Source: Paracamarosporium sp. OC-R06-R3
Lineage: Eukaryota > Ascomycota > Dothideomycetes > Pleosporales > Didymosphaeriaceae
Length of the DNA: 64,000 nucleotides
Direction of reading: 5' to 3'
Assembly (NCBI GenBank): GCA_019828545.1
Contig: JACVRA010000022.1
Coordinates: 62,001-126,000 of the forward strand
The notes beneath the pieces were generated by a model. The model was not told the origin of the DNA. It worked only from the letters and a program-made list of their open reading frames with translations, and made no database searches. The first letter of the stretch is position 1, and every line of letters starts with the position of its first letter. This document shows positions 11,817-22,944 of the stretch, one piece after another. A program made the position numbers and the translations under genes.

Positions 11817-12317
11817 GTTGGGGGTGGGTTTGTTGGGATGTGTGTATATGTACTGTTTTGTTTTGTTTCATTTCGTCTCGTTAGGGGACATGCTGGGTTT
11901 ATATGTAGGCGGGATATGCTCAGGGGAAACTTTGGGTTACTAGTAGTTGTGGTAGGTTCTCGTCCACATACGGGATCTTTCTACTCGGGCTACGCCTCGG
12001 AGTTGACGCCGTCAGGAGGGAGGTGGCCCCGAGAGTAACATATACGAGTTTGTAATGCTGGAGTTAAGTTCTGGTTTTTGTTGGGTAGGTGGGTGGGTGG
12101 GTTCTTTTGGTAATGGGGTCCGGTCCTAAAGCCCCTTACAGGAGAGAGATATACTCTTGATACTCGCACACTCATCTTAGAAATATATCCTAGAAGCATC
12201 TATTCTTGATAACACTGTGTATTTAATTGAATACTGTGCATATGTCCGCGTAATAAGAAGACTAGATACCGAATATGCCGATCTACCAGGGATGCCGACA
12301 GTGCGGTGTATCGAAGG

Positions 12318-13367
12318 CTACAGCAACGACTTAGCATAACCTCGAATCGCACTTCTCTCAAAGTCTCCCAGTTCCACAGGAGCGTCGTTCGGGCCCGCAT
12401 TCGGCGGAACAATGTCCCAAGCGTTCTGCTCTGCAAGGTGCAGAATCGGCGTCGTCATGTCGGTCCCACGTTTCTGGACTTTCCAGCTTTTGCCAGAGGA
12501 AACGTCCATCTTGTGGACTACCTCGTCTAAAGTGTACCACGCGTTTACGACCGTGACCCACGTGTTTTTGTACTTGTGTGGCTCTTTGAATGTCGCTGCT
12601 AGGACGCGTCCTATGTCGGAGCGTAGCGTGAAGGGATGTCGGATCTGCCCGCTGCCTTTTACAACAAGGGTGGTGCGATCGGGATCTGCGCTCACGAGCA
12701 TCGGCAGTATGTCGTCGAAGAATCCGCTTGCAATGGCGGTCCAGCCTGTGCACGCACCCTTAGTCTCATAGAAAGATACAATGCGAGTTGCTACGGTGAG
12801 ACCCCTGGTATCACGCTGCACAAGGGGCGAGGCCTACCGTCAGGAAAACCGGCGTCGTCGAGCAGCTGTCGCATTTCACGCTTGGCGGCGAAGAAGTCGG
12901 ATCGGCCGGCGTTGGTGTCGGGATGCACGCCGTACTCACTCGCAACGAATCTTCTGACGCCTTCCTTCTTAGCTTGTCGGATTACGTCGAGCTGCGCTGC
13001 TTTTCCTTCGAGACCTACGCTCTTAGTACGACTGCTGCTTCGCCCAGGGGCGAACTTACCAACGGTCGATACCACGACATCGAACGCCTCGAGGCTACCG
13101 AGTTCTTGCGTTGGGATACCCGCGACGGTCTGGACACCGTTAGTACTCAAGAGAGAGACAACGGCAAAGATGTCCGTATAAACCAGCGAAAGGAGCACGA
13201 ACCGTCTTCTGTCTAGAGAACGGCACGACATCGAAGCCACTTTCAGACAGCGCCCTCGTTACTAGCATGAATCAGATGAGTCGTCGAGAAGCAGTGAGGT
13301 CCGGCTCGCCTTCTCGACCAACCCGTCCGGTCGCACCAAACACGGCGATCTTCCTGTACTGCGCCAT
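12318..13367 (-). CDS. NmrA / isoflavone-reductase-like NAD(P)-binding protein
   Basis: Five exons on the minus strand (13367-13310, 13261-13203, 13129-13060, 13014-12838, 12790-12318) give 278 residues. The Rossmann motif 'VFGATGRVG' is split from 'TRALSESGFDVVPFSR' by the first intron. Later blocks 'FDVVVSTVG', 'RRFVASEYGVHPD' and 'GWTAIASGFFDDILP' are typical of NmrA-like atypical short-chain dehydrogenases, which bind NAD(P) and act either as reductases or redox sensors. The first intron (13309-13262) appears to start with GC rather than GT. A GT site 9 nt upstream would also keep frame but would delete the last Gly of GxxGxxG. The other introns are GT-AG, the second with a clear TACTAAC branch site. 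Substrate unknown. Confidence 0.8.
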
Positions 13368-14871
13368 GTCTTCTGTGCTGGAGACGCCCCTTGACCGACG
13401 ACACCTCCTACACTTATATGTCTAACGCACGTCGTCTCAATTTGTAATCGTCGGACTTAGGGCCCGCATGGCTAATAGCCGAGTGTGCGAGTGCCCGCGA
13501 TTACTTATGGGGTGGTGAGTAGGTGCCGTGCTTCGGCCAGCTTCCAAGGTTTCAAGTTTCGGCCGCCATGGTGGGGAGGTACTGGGCATAACCGCTAGGA
13601 TCTTGAAAGTGTGGTGGCTTGCGGCTGTGCTGCTGCACTCAGAGACAGTACGTCTCCTCTTGCTTGCTACGCATCTCGAGCATCGCTGGAGCTCTGGGCA
13701 AATGGTATGCATGGAAGCCATTCGAATCCGAGTACACTCCATGTGAATACCCAAAAGCCAAGAAGTGTGAATCTGGCACAATGTGATATGCTCGTTTCAT
13801 ACAATGGTTGGCACATTGGACGTCCGCTCCGTTGCTGCTGCGTCGACGGAAAGTGTCCAGCTCAAGTCCCAGTCGACGAACTGTACAAGGGGGCCATGAC
13901 GTGCTTTCCACTCCACTCCAAGCCCCTCCACAAAACATCGGTAGCAGCCTCGGCGCAAGGCGGAATGCGGGGTCACTGTATACACTTCAAGTCCTTTGGC
14001 CGAGGCGTAGTCGTACATTATCCCTGCCAAAAGTAGCCGTGACAAATCGTCGATCTCCAGACAACCCTCTCTTTTCTAGCCTACCATACCAGTCCGTAGG
14101 CTCGCCTATAGTATAAATTCGGTGGGAATCAGATAGCAAATTGCAATATACACTATCGCAAGGGGCTTTGGGTCCGAGGCCAGGAGAACACAAGACTGAA
14201 TCCGATGAAGTCGGAGTTCAACTCCGGTTCTACGCGCTCATATACTGAGTCTCGGAGCTGGCTCCACCCGGAAGGAAACCGGCTCCGAGAACAATCTGGC
14301 GCTGGGTGAGGTGGTTTCCGGGGGCGTGGTCGGGTAGATAGGTTCCGTGGGCCGAAGCCCATCGTATTTCCTATGGAGAGGATATATTTAAAATTAACAA
14401 TGTCAGTGCGATGGCTTCACTTACGATCTATACTTACTGCAAATAGCGTCCGTTGCGTATATTCATTCTGTCCTAATCCATTCACTGGGGAGCTTGTTTA
14501 ATTGTTTAGCGATAGACCACTACTCGGCTTACGTTCCGGTATTTGCGAACTCAGTAGTAACATCATTATCATTGACTTGAATCGAAGGCATGTTATACCA
14601 TTTAACTTTGTTTAATTCGCTATCATTATCATACCATCAATCATACAACACAATCCAAAGCCATTACATCCACCCATTCAAGCGCTCGAAAGTAGGTCGA
14701 ACCCTCGTCGTCCAACGATCGTCTAATTTAGACCAAAGACTTTGTTTATCTTCTTTCAGATGTTGCTGCTCTGCTTTTTCGCGGTGCTGCCCAGACTCGC
14801 GCTCAGCATCTTGTTCGCCGTGCTGAGCCTGGTCGGGCGACGTCCCGCGTTGAGCGTCAGATTTGTCGGGC
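13368..14871. other. Intergenic region, no gene seen
   Basis: About 1.5 kb with only short unsupported open frames. The most notable content is a pair of inverted repeats at 14212-14290, listed separately. Confidence 0.5.
14212..14290. promoter_or_regulatory. Two nested-CGG inverted repeats
   Basis: Positions 14212-14226 read CGGAGTT-C-AACTCCG, 7-bp arms around one base. Positions 14250-14258 (TCTCGGAGC) and 14282-14290 (GCTCCGAGA) are perfect 9-bp arms around 23 bases. Paired CGG/CCG triplets are the usual target of fungal Zn2Cys6 factors; binding here is inference. The nearest start is that of the NmrA-like gene, 0.85 kb away. Confidence 0.4.
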
Positions 14872-15228
14872 TTAGTTTGAGAATTTGTCCGGGACGTTCT
14901 TGCCCGTGGCTTTTTCAAACATGTTGCGTGCGCCATCGGTCTAGTGGGGTTGTATTAGCATAGGCTCACTTGGTTGATTGGTCATCGGGGGGATGGTAAC
15001 GATGGTAGTAAGACATTTCTCCGCAACGACTTATTAAGTCGGGGTAGAAGCGGTGATAGCATCACGAGGGAATGAGGGTGAACGTACGATCTTCTCATTC
15101 ACACCGCGGTTCTTCTCAGTGTTTTGTCCCCACGAGCCGCCGAACTTCTTCTCGGCTGCGTCGAGGCCCTTGTCGAGGTAGTCTTCCTTCTGGCCGGAGG
15201 CGGCAGCGTTGTTGGTGTTGGAGTTCAT
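14872..15228 (-). CDS. Small conserved fungal protein, 69 aa
   Basis: Two exons (15228-15088 and 14940-14872) separated by a 147-nt intron (GTACGT..TAG). The 69-residue product is hydrophilic, with 'QKEDYLDKGLDAAEKKFGG' in exon 1 and 'TDGARNMFEKATGKNVPDKF' in exon 2. I recognise this as a small protein conserved across filamentous ascomycetes with no assigned function. There is no signal peptide or membrane segment. The 22-codon second exon is too short for routine ORF calling and is accepted because it restores the conserved C-terminus. The promoter upstream carries three CRE-type sites and AGGGG/CCCCT elements, so stress induction is a reasonable guess. Confidence 0.8.
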
Positions 15229-16717
15229 GATGTCTTTGGGGGTTGGTGTCGTTATGTAAACGGGACGGAAGGATGCGTGTATCTGTCACGAGGAGCGTTG
15301 GATACGGTTATGATGGACGGACGGGTCTTGGACGACGGGACACCAGCTTATATACCCGCTGGGACTCGCAACAAAGCAAGCAAGCAAGCAAATAGGCACG
15401 GCGCCTTGTCTAGCAGGAATCCGCCCGTTACGTTGACCCGCCGTTAGATCGCAGTCCGGAACCACCGCTGTGATGCCATAGCAGCCACTTGGAGGCCCCT
15501 CCGCGCTGGCATCCCCGTCTCAAAAGGTGGAAAACTTGGCTCTCGGGGCGGGAGAGCTTATCGCTGACGTCGTATGCAAGGGGTCGCTTCATGCTTCCGA
15601 TCATCTACTCTGCTCGATCTGGGGAGCTGACGTCCTGTTCCACGTCCCAACGCGCCGTGACGCTTCGCTCATAACGCCTGACGTCATTCTTTCGGGGACC
15701 CTGCCAAGGATCGAGATGCCCCCGATTGTGACGACCAAATGTGGGGTCGGCTCGCCCGCGCCCGAGCCATGTGAAACCCCACGAGGGTCCTGTCTTTACG
15801 CTGTTTTGGTCAGTGGAGAGCTGTGGGTTGGCTTTTCGTAACTTGGTCGAACCGCCGTTGCTTGTTAGGGAGGTAGTCGTTGCTTGTCAGATGGCGCGGG
15901 CATGATCCTTGGCTAGAAGGCTCACAGACCAATCTGCCAGTAGAGGAGACACCAGGAAGCGCAGAAGGATGAAGAATACGTGTGCAGCCTCGCAAAAGCA
16001 AGTCACTGGGTTCGCAAGGACGAAGGAGAAAAACGTCGTATAACAGCAGCGCACGTGTATGCGCCTCAGGCGAGCACGCTAGTCCGGCTGCGTCCTCGTT
16101 TGCTTCGGTGTGCATACGGCTGCCTTGCACAGCGAGCAAATTCTTTGGCCGACAGCCGTGTCTCCTACTCTCATCAACCGTGGTCTTCTGATTTGCATCG
16201 ATTCGTTATCCATTGCCGTAATCCATCTCTCATCTCCCGCCAAACCAGCGTCTCGATTAACAAACGAGAGCACCATGATGAATCACCACACCACACAATC
16301 ACATGCAACAAACACACCGGACACCCTCATGAACACACTCATAATATGTATACCTATCGTATGGTGCCGCACTCATCATATGTTCTAGCAGTCCCACGTC
16401 CTCCGTCCCTTTCATCGAATAATCCTGGCAATAGCGGGTATCTCAACGGGTATAAAGCCAGCTGCAACAACGCAGCACAGCGAGCGGAAGAGAAGAAGAA
16501 AAAGAAAGCGGCCGTTGACTGTTGACACAAACCAAAGAGTCCACCGAGGAGCACCCAATCTACCCCGAAACGCCAATGCTGGTACCGACCTGAACAGGAC
16601 AACATCGCTGAAATGCATGACAACAAAGCAATGATAAAAGGGGGTTATAAAATACAGTAAAGAAGAGGACACGTCTCAGCAAGGAGGAGGCCGTTACCGA
16701 ATAGGGCCGTATACAGG
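15229..16717. other. Intergenic region: promoter of the small gene and 3' flank of LST7
   Basis: No gene seen. The part next to 15228 is the promoter of the 69-aa gene, with an AAGC repeat near 15374-15390. The right half is AC-rich sequence leading to the 3' end of LST7. Confidence 0.5.
15565..15686 (-). promoter_or_regulatory. Cluster of CRE/ATF-type sites upstream of the 69-aa gene
   Basis: TGACGTC occurs at 15565-15571 and 15628-15634, and the full palindrome TGACGTCA at 15679-15686: three sites in 122 bp, 340-460 bp upstream of the start codon. AGGGG/CCCCT motifs (STRE-like) lie nearby, around 15495 and 15580. TGACGTCA is the known target of fungal Atf1/Sko1-type bZIP factors, which mediate stress responses. 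Use here is inferred. Confidence 0.55.
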
Positions 16718-18169
16718 CTAAACAGTAGGTAGCTGGCCAAAGTGGTTGATGAGGGAATGGAGCAGGCCACAGAAGATGCCATGCAGCCACACGAAGAAGT
16801 CTTCCATCCCCACGATCTCGACCAGGTTCTTGGCTTTCATCACCTCGCTGGAGATACGCGGGTAACCGTCCGGATCGACCTTCTTCGCGGATAGGAAAGA
16901 AGATACCGGGGTGATGTTGCGGGGAGCTGGGGAGCTCGCAACAGAAGAGAAAGGCCTCTCCTTCTGCGGAGATGCTCGGAACAGCGGCATCGATGATGCG
17001 GAAGTCCCAAAAGGCGGCGTGGACGGTGCTGCCGTAGCTGGCCGCGATTGCAATGGGTTCTGCGAAGCGGCACTGTCTTTCTCGAGGACCTTGTCGGCCA
17101 GTGCAACAATGCGGTTGGCGATGGATTCAAAGACTTCAGTGATCTTGACCATGGCCTTGGTGGCACGGTGCCCGTCTCGGCCGGCCATGGCAATAAGGGC
17201 GTACGTCCGCATTGCTCCACGTGCACGAGGATCACGTAACCGGAATACGTATGCGATGGTATATCCGGCGTGGGAGTCACCGAAAAACATGGGTCCGGCG
17301 GCCTTTCCCATAGGCAGAGTCTCGGTGGACAGAGTGCGAATGCAGGTCCGTCGGAGTAAAGAGTAGGTTGCAGGTGACTGTGGCTGACTGGTGGAAACGT
17401 AACTAAGCGTGTGGGTGTGCATACCCCGCGTATACATGGGCGAAGCGGGGACCGAGTCCGGAAACATCTGCGAGCGATTGCTGTCGAAAGACTTTGATTG
17501 CTCGTTGTCGGAAGTATCGGACGATGTGGAGCTGCTCATGTCGTCACATGAGCTGGAGCCGCGCACGGGGAAGTTGTGCGAGGTTCGTAGCACGGGGCTT
17601 CCATTCCGACCACGACCATCCTTGGAAGGGCTCCCTGGCGCGCCATCCGGAAGTCTGGCGCTGACTTTCTTCGGGACAACGATCTGGCAGTTGTCGCATA
17701 CATCGTTGTCGGTGCTGTAGGTGCTGCTTGGTCTTCTGCCGCCAAAGCTGCTGTCAGAAGCGGGAAGACTGGGAAAATAGGGATTATGTGAAGGCGACCT
17801 TGGGCTGGTAGGCGGGGTCTCGAAAGGTGACGTGAGCTGTGGTATGCGGCTGCCGAGCTTGAGCGTGGTGGGAGGTTGCTCGTACAAGCCGTTATAGGAG
17901 ATGTGGGGATGAGGCTCTTCGGAAGGTGGCGTTACACATGGGTTGCAGGAGCCGCACGGTGACGGCGAAGCTTGTGTGCAGATGATGGATGTGGGACCGT
18001 GGACCTCGCAGAAGTGTGCGAGCGAGATCTGAAGCCATGTCAGAGGTCAGGTCAGGTCATGGAGGTCAGCGGGCACCGGGGGGCACTATGGGGACGGGCC
18101 TGACGCCGCGGGAACGCCACAGGCCTGGGGTGCGAGGGGCAGGCGTGGTGAACTCACCGTAAAGTCCAT
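16718..18169 (-). CDS. LST7: Lst7, folliculin-family protein
   Basis: Two exons (18169-18158 and 18028-16718) give 440 residues. The first exon codes only 'MDFT'; the 129-nt intron (GTGAGT..CAG) joins it to 'ISLAHFCEVHGPTSIICTQ', the hallmark N-terminus of the folliculin longin domain. Then come two CxxC-type pairs ('CGSCNPC' and 'CDNC'), 'YSLLRRTCIRTLSTETLP', 'GYTIAYVFRLRDPRARG' and 'YALIAMAG'. Lst7 partners Lst4 at the vacuole and regulates TORC1 through the Rag GTPases in response to amino acids. The C-terminus ends with 'FFVWLHGIFCGLLHSL'. The tiny first exon would be missed by automated ORF finding, but the family N-terminus supports it strongly. Confidence 0.88.
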
Positions 18170-20029
18170 GTTTCGTGCTGGATCTTATCTACGGCCTCAT
18201 GGTGCGCGGGCGGGTGCGATCGAGGGTTGTGGGCGGGTGGCTCAGCTGACAGTGTATGACCCCTGCGGTAGCGCGGGAGGAGCGTAGTTCGCGCGCGGAA
18301 TGTTGGCGTGCGGTGCGGCTTGTCGCTGTGAGTGGTGAATCTGGCAATATGGTCGCCAGGCACGGGTCCACAGGTCTCAGGCGGTGGAGGGGGGGCAATG
18401 TCGCGTGCGCGGGTGTGGAGGGGTGCGGGTGTGGCACTCGGAGTATATCTGGGCGCGGGTGGAAGAGGGAGTGCTTGGAAGGGCGGGCTCAACGCGACAA
18501 AGAATGTCGCTGTGGTCGGCGTGGGCGAGGAGGGCCTTGGGCGAGGGCGGGCGAGGGATTTAGATGGGCATATGGGGTCGGCAGCAATTAGAGCGGCGCG
18601 GAGAGACGATGGTAGAGCCGGACGCTTGCAGGGATGCCATCTGGCGGTGAATCGACGCCGTCGCCATTGGACGCCGGCCGCAGTGGCACAACATGCAACC
18701 ACGGCGCTTTGACATGTGGGAACGCTCTGGGAGCGCCACCGCGTGCGACGGGAGACGCACTGGTATTCTGGTATTCTGGGATCCTGGGAGCCTGGAGTAA
18801 CGTACTGTTACGTCCTGTCGAGAGGGCGTCTTCATCACCCCCAACGGCCGTCAGCCGGCGCACCACACCATGGCCGCGGAGAGCCCCAACGCGGCACCTC
18901 GTCGCGCAGCCAATGGCCGGACCCCATCTCGATACTCTCGATGGATTGCGGAGCGCAGTGCGCGATCCGATCAGGCAGCGAGCGACCACTGCCCCATGCG
19001 GAACACGATCAACAGGGTGAAGGTGGTTCAGCAGAGCCCCTTGGGTTCAACGTACGTCATGTCAGCCTCGCAACACCAGCTTCGTCGTGCCCATCGCCGC
19101 ACCTGCCTCGATCGAGCCTCCATCAACACCCCCTTCCGCGTCCCATCTGGCAACCCAGCGCCCATCTCGTCGACACCTCGCGTTCCTCTGATCCTCCAGA
19201 CGCTGCTTGCGGCCGTGCCTCTGTGCTCGCTAGCGCCTATACGCTCCAGACGCGACGCATCGTGGGAGCAGCAGTGGGGTCGATAGTCTGCCCACTCTCC
19301 GGCGCTTCTCTCGGCCCTCGCCCATGAGTAACCCGCTGGTTCGCACTCGCTCCTACTTCATTGTCCTTACGTGACGGTTTTCCAGAAGCATTCTCGCGTC
19401 AAAGAGTCCCACCCTCGAGTGGGCCGCTGAAAACCCACTTGTACACCAAAATTGTCGGTGCGCCCGGCGCTACCGTCTTTTGCAACCGCTGCAGGGTCCG
19501 GAGGATCCGTTTGTCCTCTTTGATGCCGTCTGCGAGCCCATGCGATCGTCTGAGATTTGTTGGTGTCACTGTCCTTCTAACGCAGTTGCCGCTGACCAGG
19601 ATTTTGGATCGCTGTTGGTGGACCCATAACAGGAACAACAGGGCTGCATGTCACTGCAGAACCACAGTCCAGACCAGACACAGTAACATTAGCACAGCCC
19701 ATTAAGCCGTGCGCGACAACTAGCCGCAGAGCAAAAAGACATCTGGCCGTACCCACCACTGCACCAGGTGATCATGCGCAGCAATCTACTACAGAGGTAT
19801 CCCAGGTCCCCTAAGCGTCCGAATTGGCCTGTCGTACCCCGGCTGCATACGGCTGTTTGAGAGACGTGCAAGGTTGCGCGACATCTGACACACGCAAAAT
19901 TTCCAAGATGCAGCTGCATGAAGGTGGGCTTGTATTTGCATATGTCAACGGGTTGGCATGTGGTACCATGTCTGCAGGAGCTCCGCATTTGGCAATTTCG
20001 CCTGTTGACACGACTACGTACGCTGCAAT
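18170..20029. other. Intergenic region, no gene seen
   Basis: 1.86 kb between the LST7 start and the 3' end of the F-box gene. It is GC-rich near LST7. Many short open frames cross it on both strands, but none shows recognisable protein features or splice continuity. Confidence 0.45.
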
Positions 20030-21411
20030 CTACATGTCGCCGCCGCCTCCATCGTCGGAATCGTCTTCGTCTGGGGGCCTCCCTCGCAGTATGTCGTACC
20101 CCATCAGCTCATTCAGAAAGTTCCGAGACGCCAGAACCTCCTGGTACCGGTCTTTCTCGTGCTGCGTAAACTCCATGCTCTGTGCACTCATGCCTTCTAC
20201 GATCAACGGTGTCCAGATCTGGTCGAGCTGCGTTATACCAATACTGCTGCACGGGATGTCGTCCAACAGTGCATGCGACGTAACGCCCAGATCCCTCCAA
20301 TGCTCTCGCCACCTGATGTTCTCGTGCGGCGACAGGCGAGTAATGAACGAGTGCAACAACCGTCTCCGCTCACTGTAGTTCTGACAAGCAAGCAACTTGG
20401 CAACCGCGCCAACACCTCCAAGTATCAAAACAAAAGCAATGTCCTCTCCACACGCCGGCTTCCCGTGCCAGCCACGGAAAACCTTCTCTACGGATCCAGC
20501 ATACGTCGGTGGGCGCAGCTTTCGCATGAGTACCTGCAGAATGAAGCAGTACATGTAGAAGAACTGCAGCCGCAAGGGCGGGTCAAGTTTCTTCAATATC
20601 TTGCGTTCCTGGTCCGTGATACCGGGCGTGGTACAGATATCATAGCCAATGTGAGAGCGCGGCCGAATGCGGCCCAGATCCCGCTCCAACAGGATGCGTC
20701 GATGCTCTTCCAGGAAGTATCCTACGCCGAACACAAGCGGAATCATCTTCTCGTACACAGAGGCCCACATCTGTTTTTGACGGTGGTTGGTATGCCTAAG
20801 TGTATCCTTCAGCACGAACGTAGCGAGTTCCCGCGTCAGACGAATAGAAGCAATGTGTCTGCGTCGCATAGCCACTGTATACGATGAGCTGTTGTCTTCT
20901 TGTCTAAGACGGCTTTGAGTTGCTCACAAAGGTATTGCAAATGGGCTTCGTTGGTTCTCGGAGGCGGATACAGTCGAATGTGAAGCGTTCCCATCTTGTG
21001 TTTTACCCAGAAGCGGACCAGGGCTGGACCGCATGCTGTGATGAGTTCATTCAGTGCCCGTGAAGTTCTGCGAAGGGCTAGTATATCGGCGATGAAGAGC
21101 TCGCACAGTATCTGGACGAGCAATTCGTTTGGCAGAAGCAGCAACGCCCTATACAATGGACTGGTTGATGGATCAGCCCAATCATGTCTTGCACAGTACA
21201 GAGTACATGCGTACCTTCCGTTCTGCGCCAGCTCATGTCCCAAGCCGCTTCTCCTCGCGCTCCGGAACGAAGCAATAAGCCTGTTTTGGAAGCTCTCGGC
21301 CGCTCTTCCAAATCTCAAGCTTTTCTTTGCAGGCGGTCTGTCTCTTTCTCCACCGATCACTAATACCCGCCCGTTGCCCACCGGCGAGCTAGTCCGGCGA
21401 AATCTTTCCAT
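20030..21411 (-). CDS. F-box protein
   Basis: Three inferred exons (21411-21215, 21160-20928, 20874-20030) give 424 residues. The F-box is at about residues 68-105: 'LLLLPNELLVQILCELF' followed by 'ADILALRRTSRALNELI'. The downstream part ('HIASIRLTRELATFVLKDTL', 'MWASVYEKMIPLVFGVGYFL') is helical and unassigned. The last intron (20927-20875, 53 nt, GTGAGC..CAG) is required to join two frames. The first (21214-21161, 54 nt) is a multiple of three and may or may not be spliced. F-box proteins recruit substrates to SCF ubiquitin ligases; the substrate here is unknown. The C-terminus is an Asp/Gly run. Confidence 0.78.
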
Positions 21412-22326
21412 GTCTGCGCGCTGCAGATGCGGCCGAAACTAGCCGGTCAAGAGGCGTGGAGGCCGGTGGACGAAGCAGGACTGTGCATCCGCTGCGAGCA
21501 AGGCATGGTAGCAACACCCAGTGTCGCACGGCGTCGAGGGCGAGAATGGAGAGGAGACGGAGCCCGCGAGGTGCAGGCTGGCATGGCGGAGCGCGGGCCT
21601 GCTGGGCTGTCCCGTGGGTCGGTAAACAAGCCGTGATCTGGATGCTGGGATCTGCGGGTCAGGGTTCCCGCTTGCCACGAGGGAAATCTGAAACGCCGTA
21701 GCAGCTTTGCCGACTGCCGATGCCACCACTGACCGCCGTCGCAATGGCAGACACGCAAGCGACGGCCTTGTTCATGCTGCGACCAGTCCGCCGCTGAGCG
21801 CATGCATGTCAGCCCCGGCCACACGTCCTGGATGCGCATCGCCCTCTCCGGCACCCGTACCACGACTGGTCTTGGCTCCCGCTGTGGCTGCACACGTCGG
21901 ATGGGGCAGTCGGCTTGTTTTCGTGGCCCGGTGGCACTGTCGTCGTGCGTATGCGAGCTGCACAATGGCGACCTCTGTACGACCGAAACGTCTGAGATGC
22001 CGGCTTCTCTGTGACGGGTCCGGGTGAAGCGCTGCATTCCTGTCGTCACTTCCGAAAATGCACATCATGTCTCTCCTTGGATTCACACGTCTCAGTCTCC
22101 AACATCGCATTGCGGGCACATGGAAAGAACTGTTGTATACGACGTAGATGCGGAAGTCTAGTCGAGATGCGGCAATGCAATCCGCTCCTCGACCCCTCAG
22201 CAGACGGCTCTGACCGAACCATAGCATCACCTCTAAATCCCACCGCATAAAAGAGATGTCCTGGACTCGCGACATGGCCTTCAGCTCACACGGCGTCGCA
22301 CAAAACCATATCACACGAAACACAGC
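21412..22326. other. Intergenic region between the F-box and cupin genes
   Basis: A divergent gap of about 0.9 kb serving as the upstream region of both genes. A long minus-strand open frame crosses it and the cupin gene, but is antisense to a recognisable protein and has no recognisable features of its own. Confidence 0.45.
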
Positions 22327-22758
22327 ATGGCGCGCAATGCCCGACCGATCGTCGTCTCTGCCCAAGCCATCAAAGACATGCCCGAAGAAGGCTTCTCGGG
22401 AGAAACGGCCGGCGGCACCGTCACCTGGAAGACCATCTTGTCGTCTTCGAGCACGCCCAGCGACACCCTGACGTCTGGGCTTGCGAGATGCGCAGCCAAG
22501 GGCGGCCATTTGAAGTGTCATCGACACACCCATCCCGAGATTTACCACGTGGTACAGGGTCGTGGTATCGTTACCGTTGATGGTGAAGAGCAGGAGGTCA
22601 CGAAGGGCAGCATCGTGTTTATCCCCGGGGACTCGGAGCATGGCATACGGAATGAGGATCTCGATGAGGATTTGATCTGGCTGTATGTCTTTGCGGCGGA
22701 TAAGTTCGAGGACGTGGTGTATCGCTTCAGTGAAGACGAGCCCAAAGCGAAGCTCTGA
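22327..22758 (+). CDS. Small cupin-domain protein
   Basis: A single-exon gene of 143 residues with one cupin-2 beta-barrel. Motif 1 is 'CHRHTHPEIYHVVQG' (His65, His67, His69, Glu71, His74), and motif 2 is 'FIPGDSEHGIRN' (His105). The His/Glu set is the usual metal-binding site. Cupins of this size include small-molecule dioxygenases, isomerases and sugar- or auxin-type binding proteins; the substrate cannot be told. There is no signal peptide. Confidence 0.85.
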   Translation: MARNARPIVVSAQAIKDMPEEGFSGETAGGTVTWKTILSSSSTPSDTLTSGLARCAAKGGHLKCHRHTHPEIYHVVQGRGIVTVDGEEQEVTKGSIVFIPGDSEHGIRNEDLDEDLIWLYVFAADKFEDVVYRFSEDEPKAKL

Positions 22759-22944
22759 GTCAGAAGCGAGATACCGAAACATTCACCAGAGCTAGAGTAT
22801 TAGTCGCAGGTTGCTGATAATACTTCTCTTTCTGCTTACTTCCGCGAAGAAGTTTTACTACTACAAGCCTTCTTCACGCCTAGCCTGGGTGTCCAACCAA
22901 CACTCTGAAACTCCCTACATGCCCTCCACAACCTTCCCTTCCTC

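Larger units (their letters stand above)
11322..12317. other. Intergenic region with simple repeats
   Basis: No supported gene. It holds the 3' regions of the TIP20-family gene (from the left) and of the NmrA-like gene (from the right), plus several microsatellites listed separately. A 136-codon open frame at 11628-12038 is low-complexity and G/T-rich, and is not believed. Confidence 0.5.

Noticed and set aside
11628..12038. 136-codon open frame in the intergenic region
   Set aside because: Valine/glycine/phenylalanine low complexity across simple repeats; no introns, motifs or conservation cues.
21772..22782. 336-codon minus-strand open frame
   Set aside because: Covers the cupin gene in antisense and has no recognisable domain; the cupin motifs are unambiguous on the plus strand.
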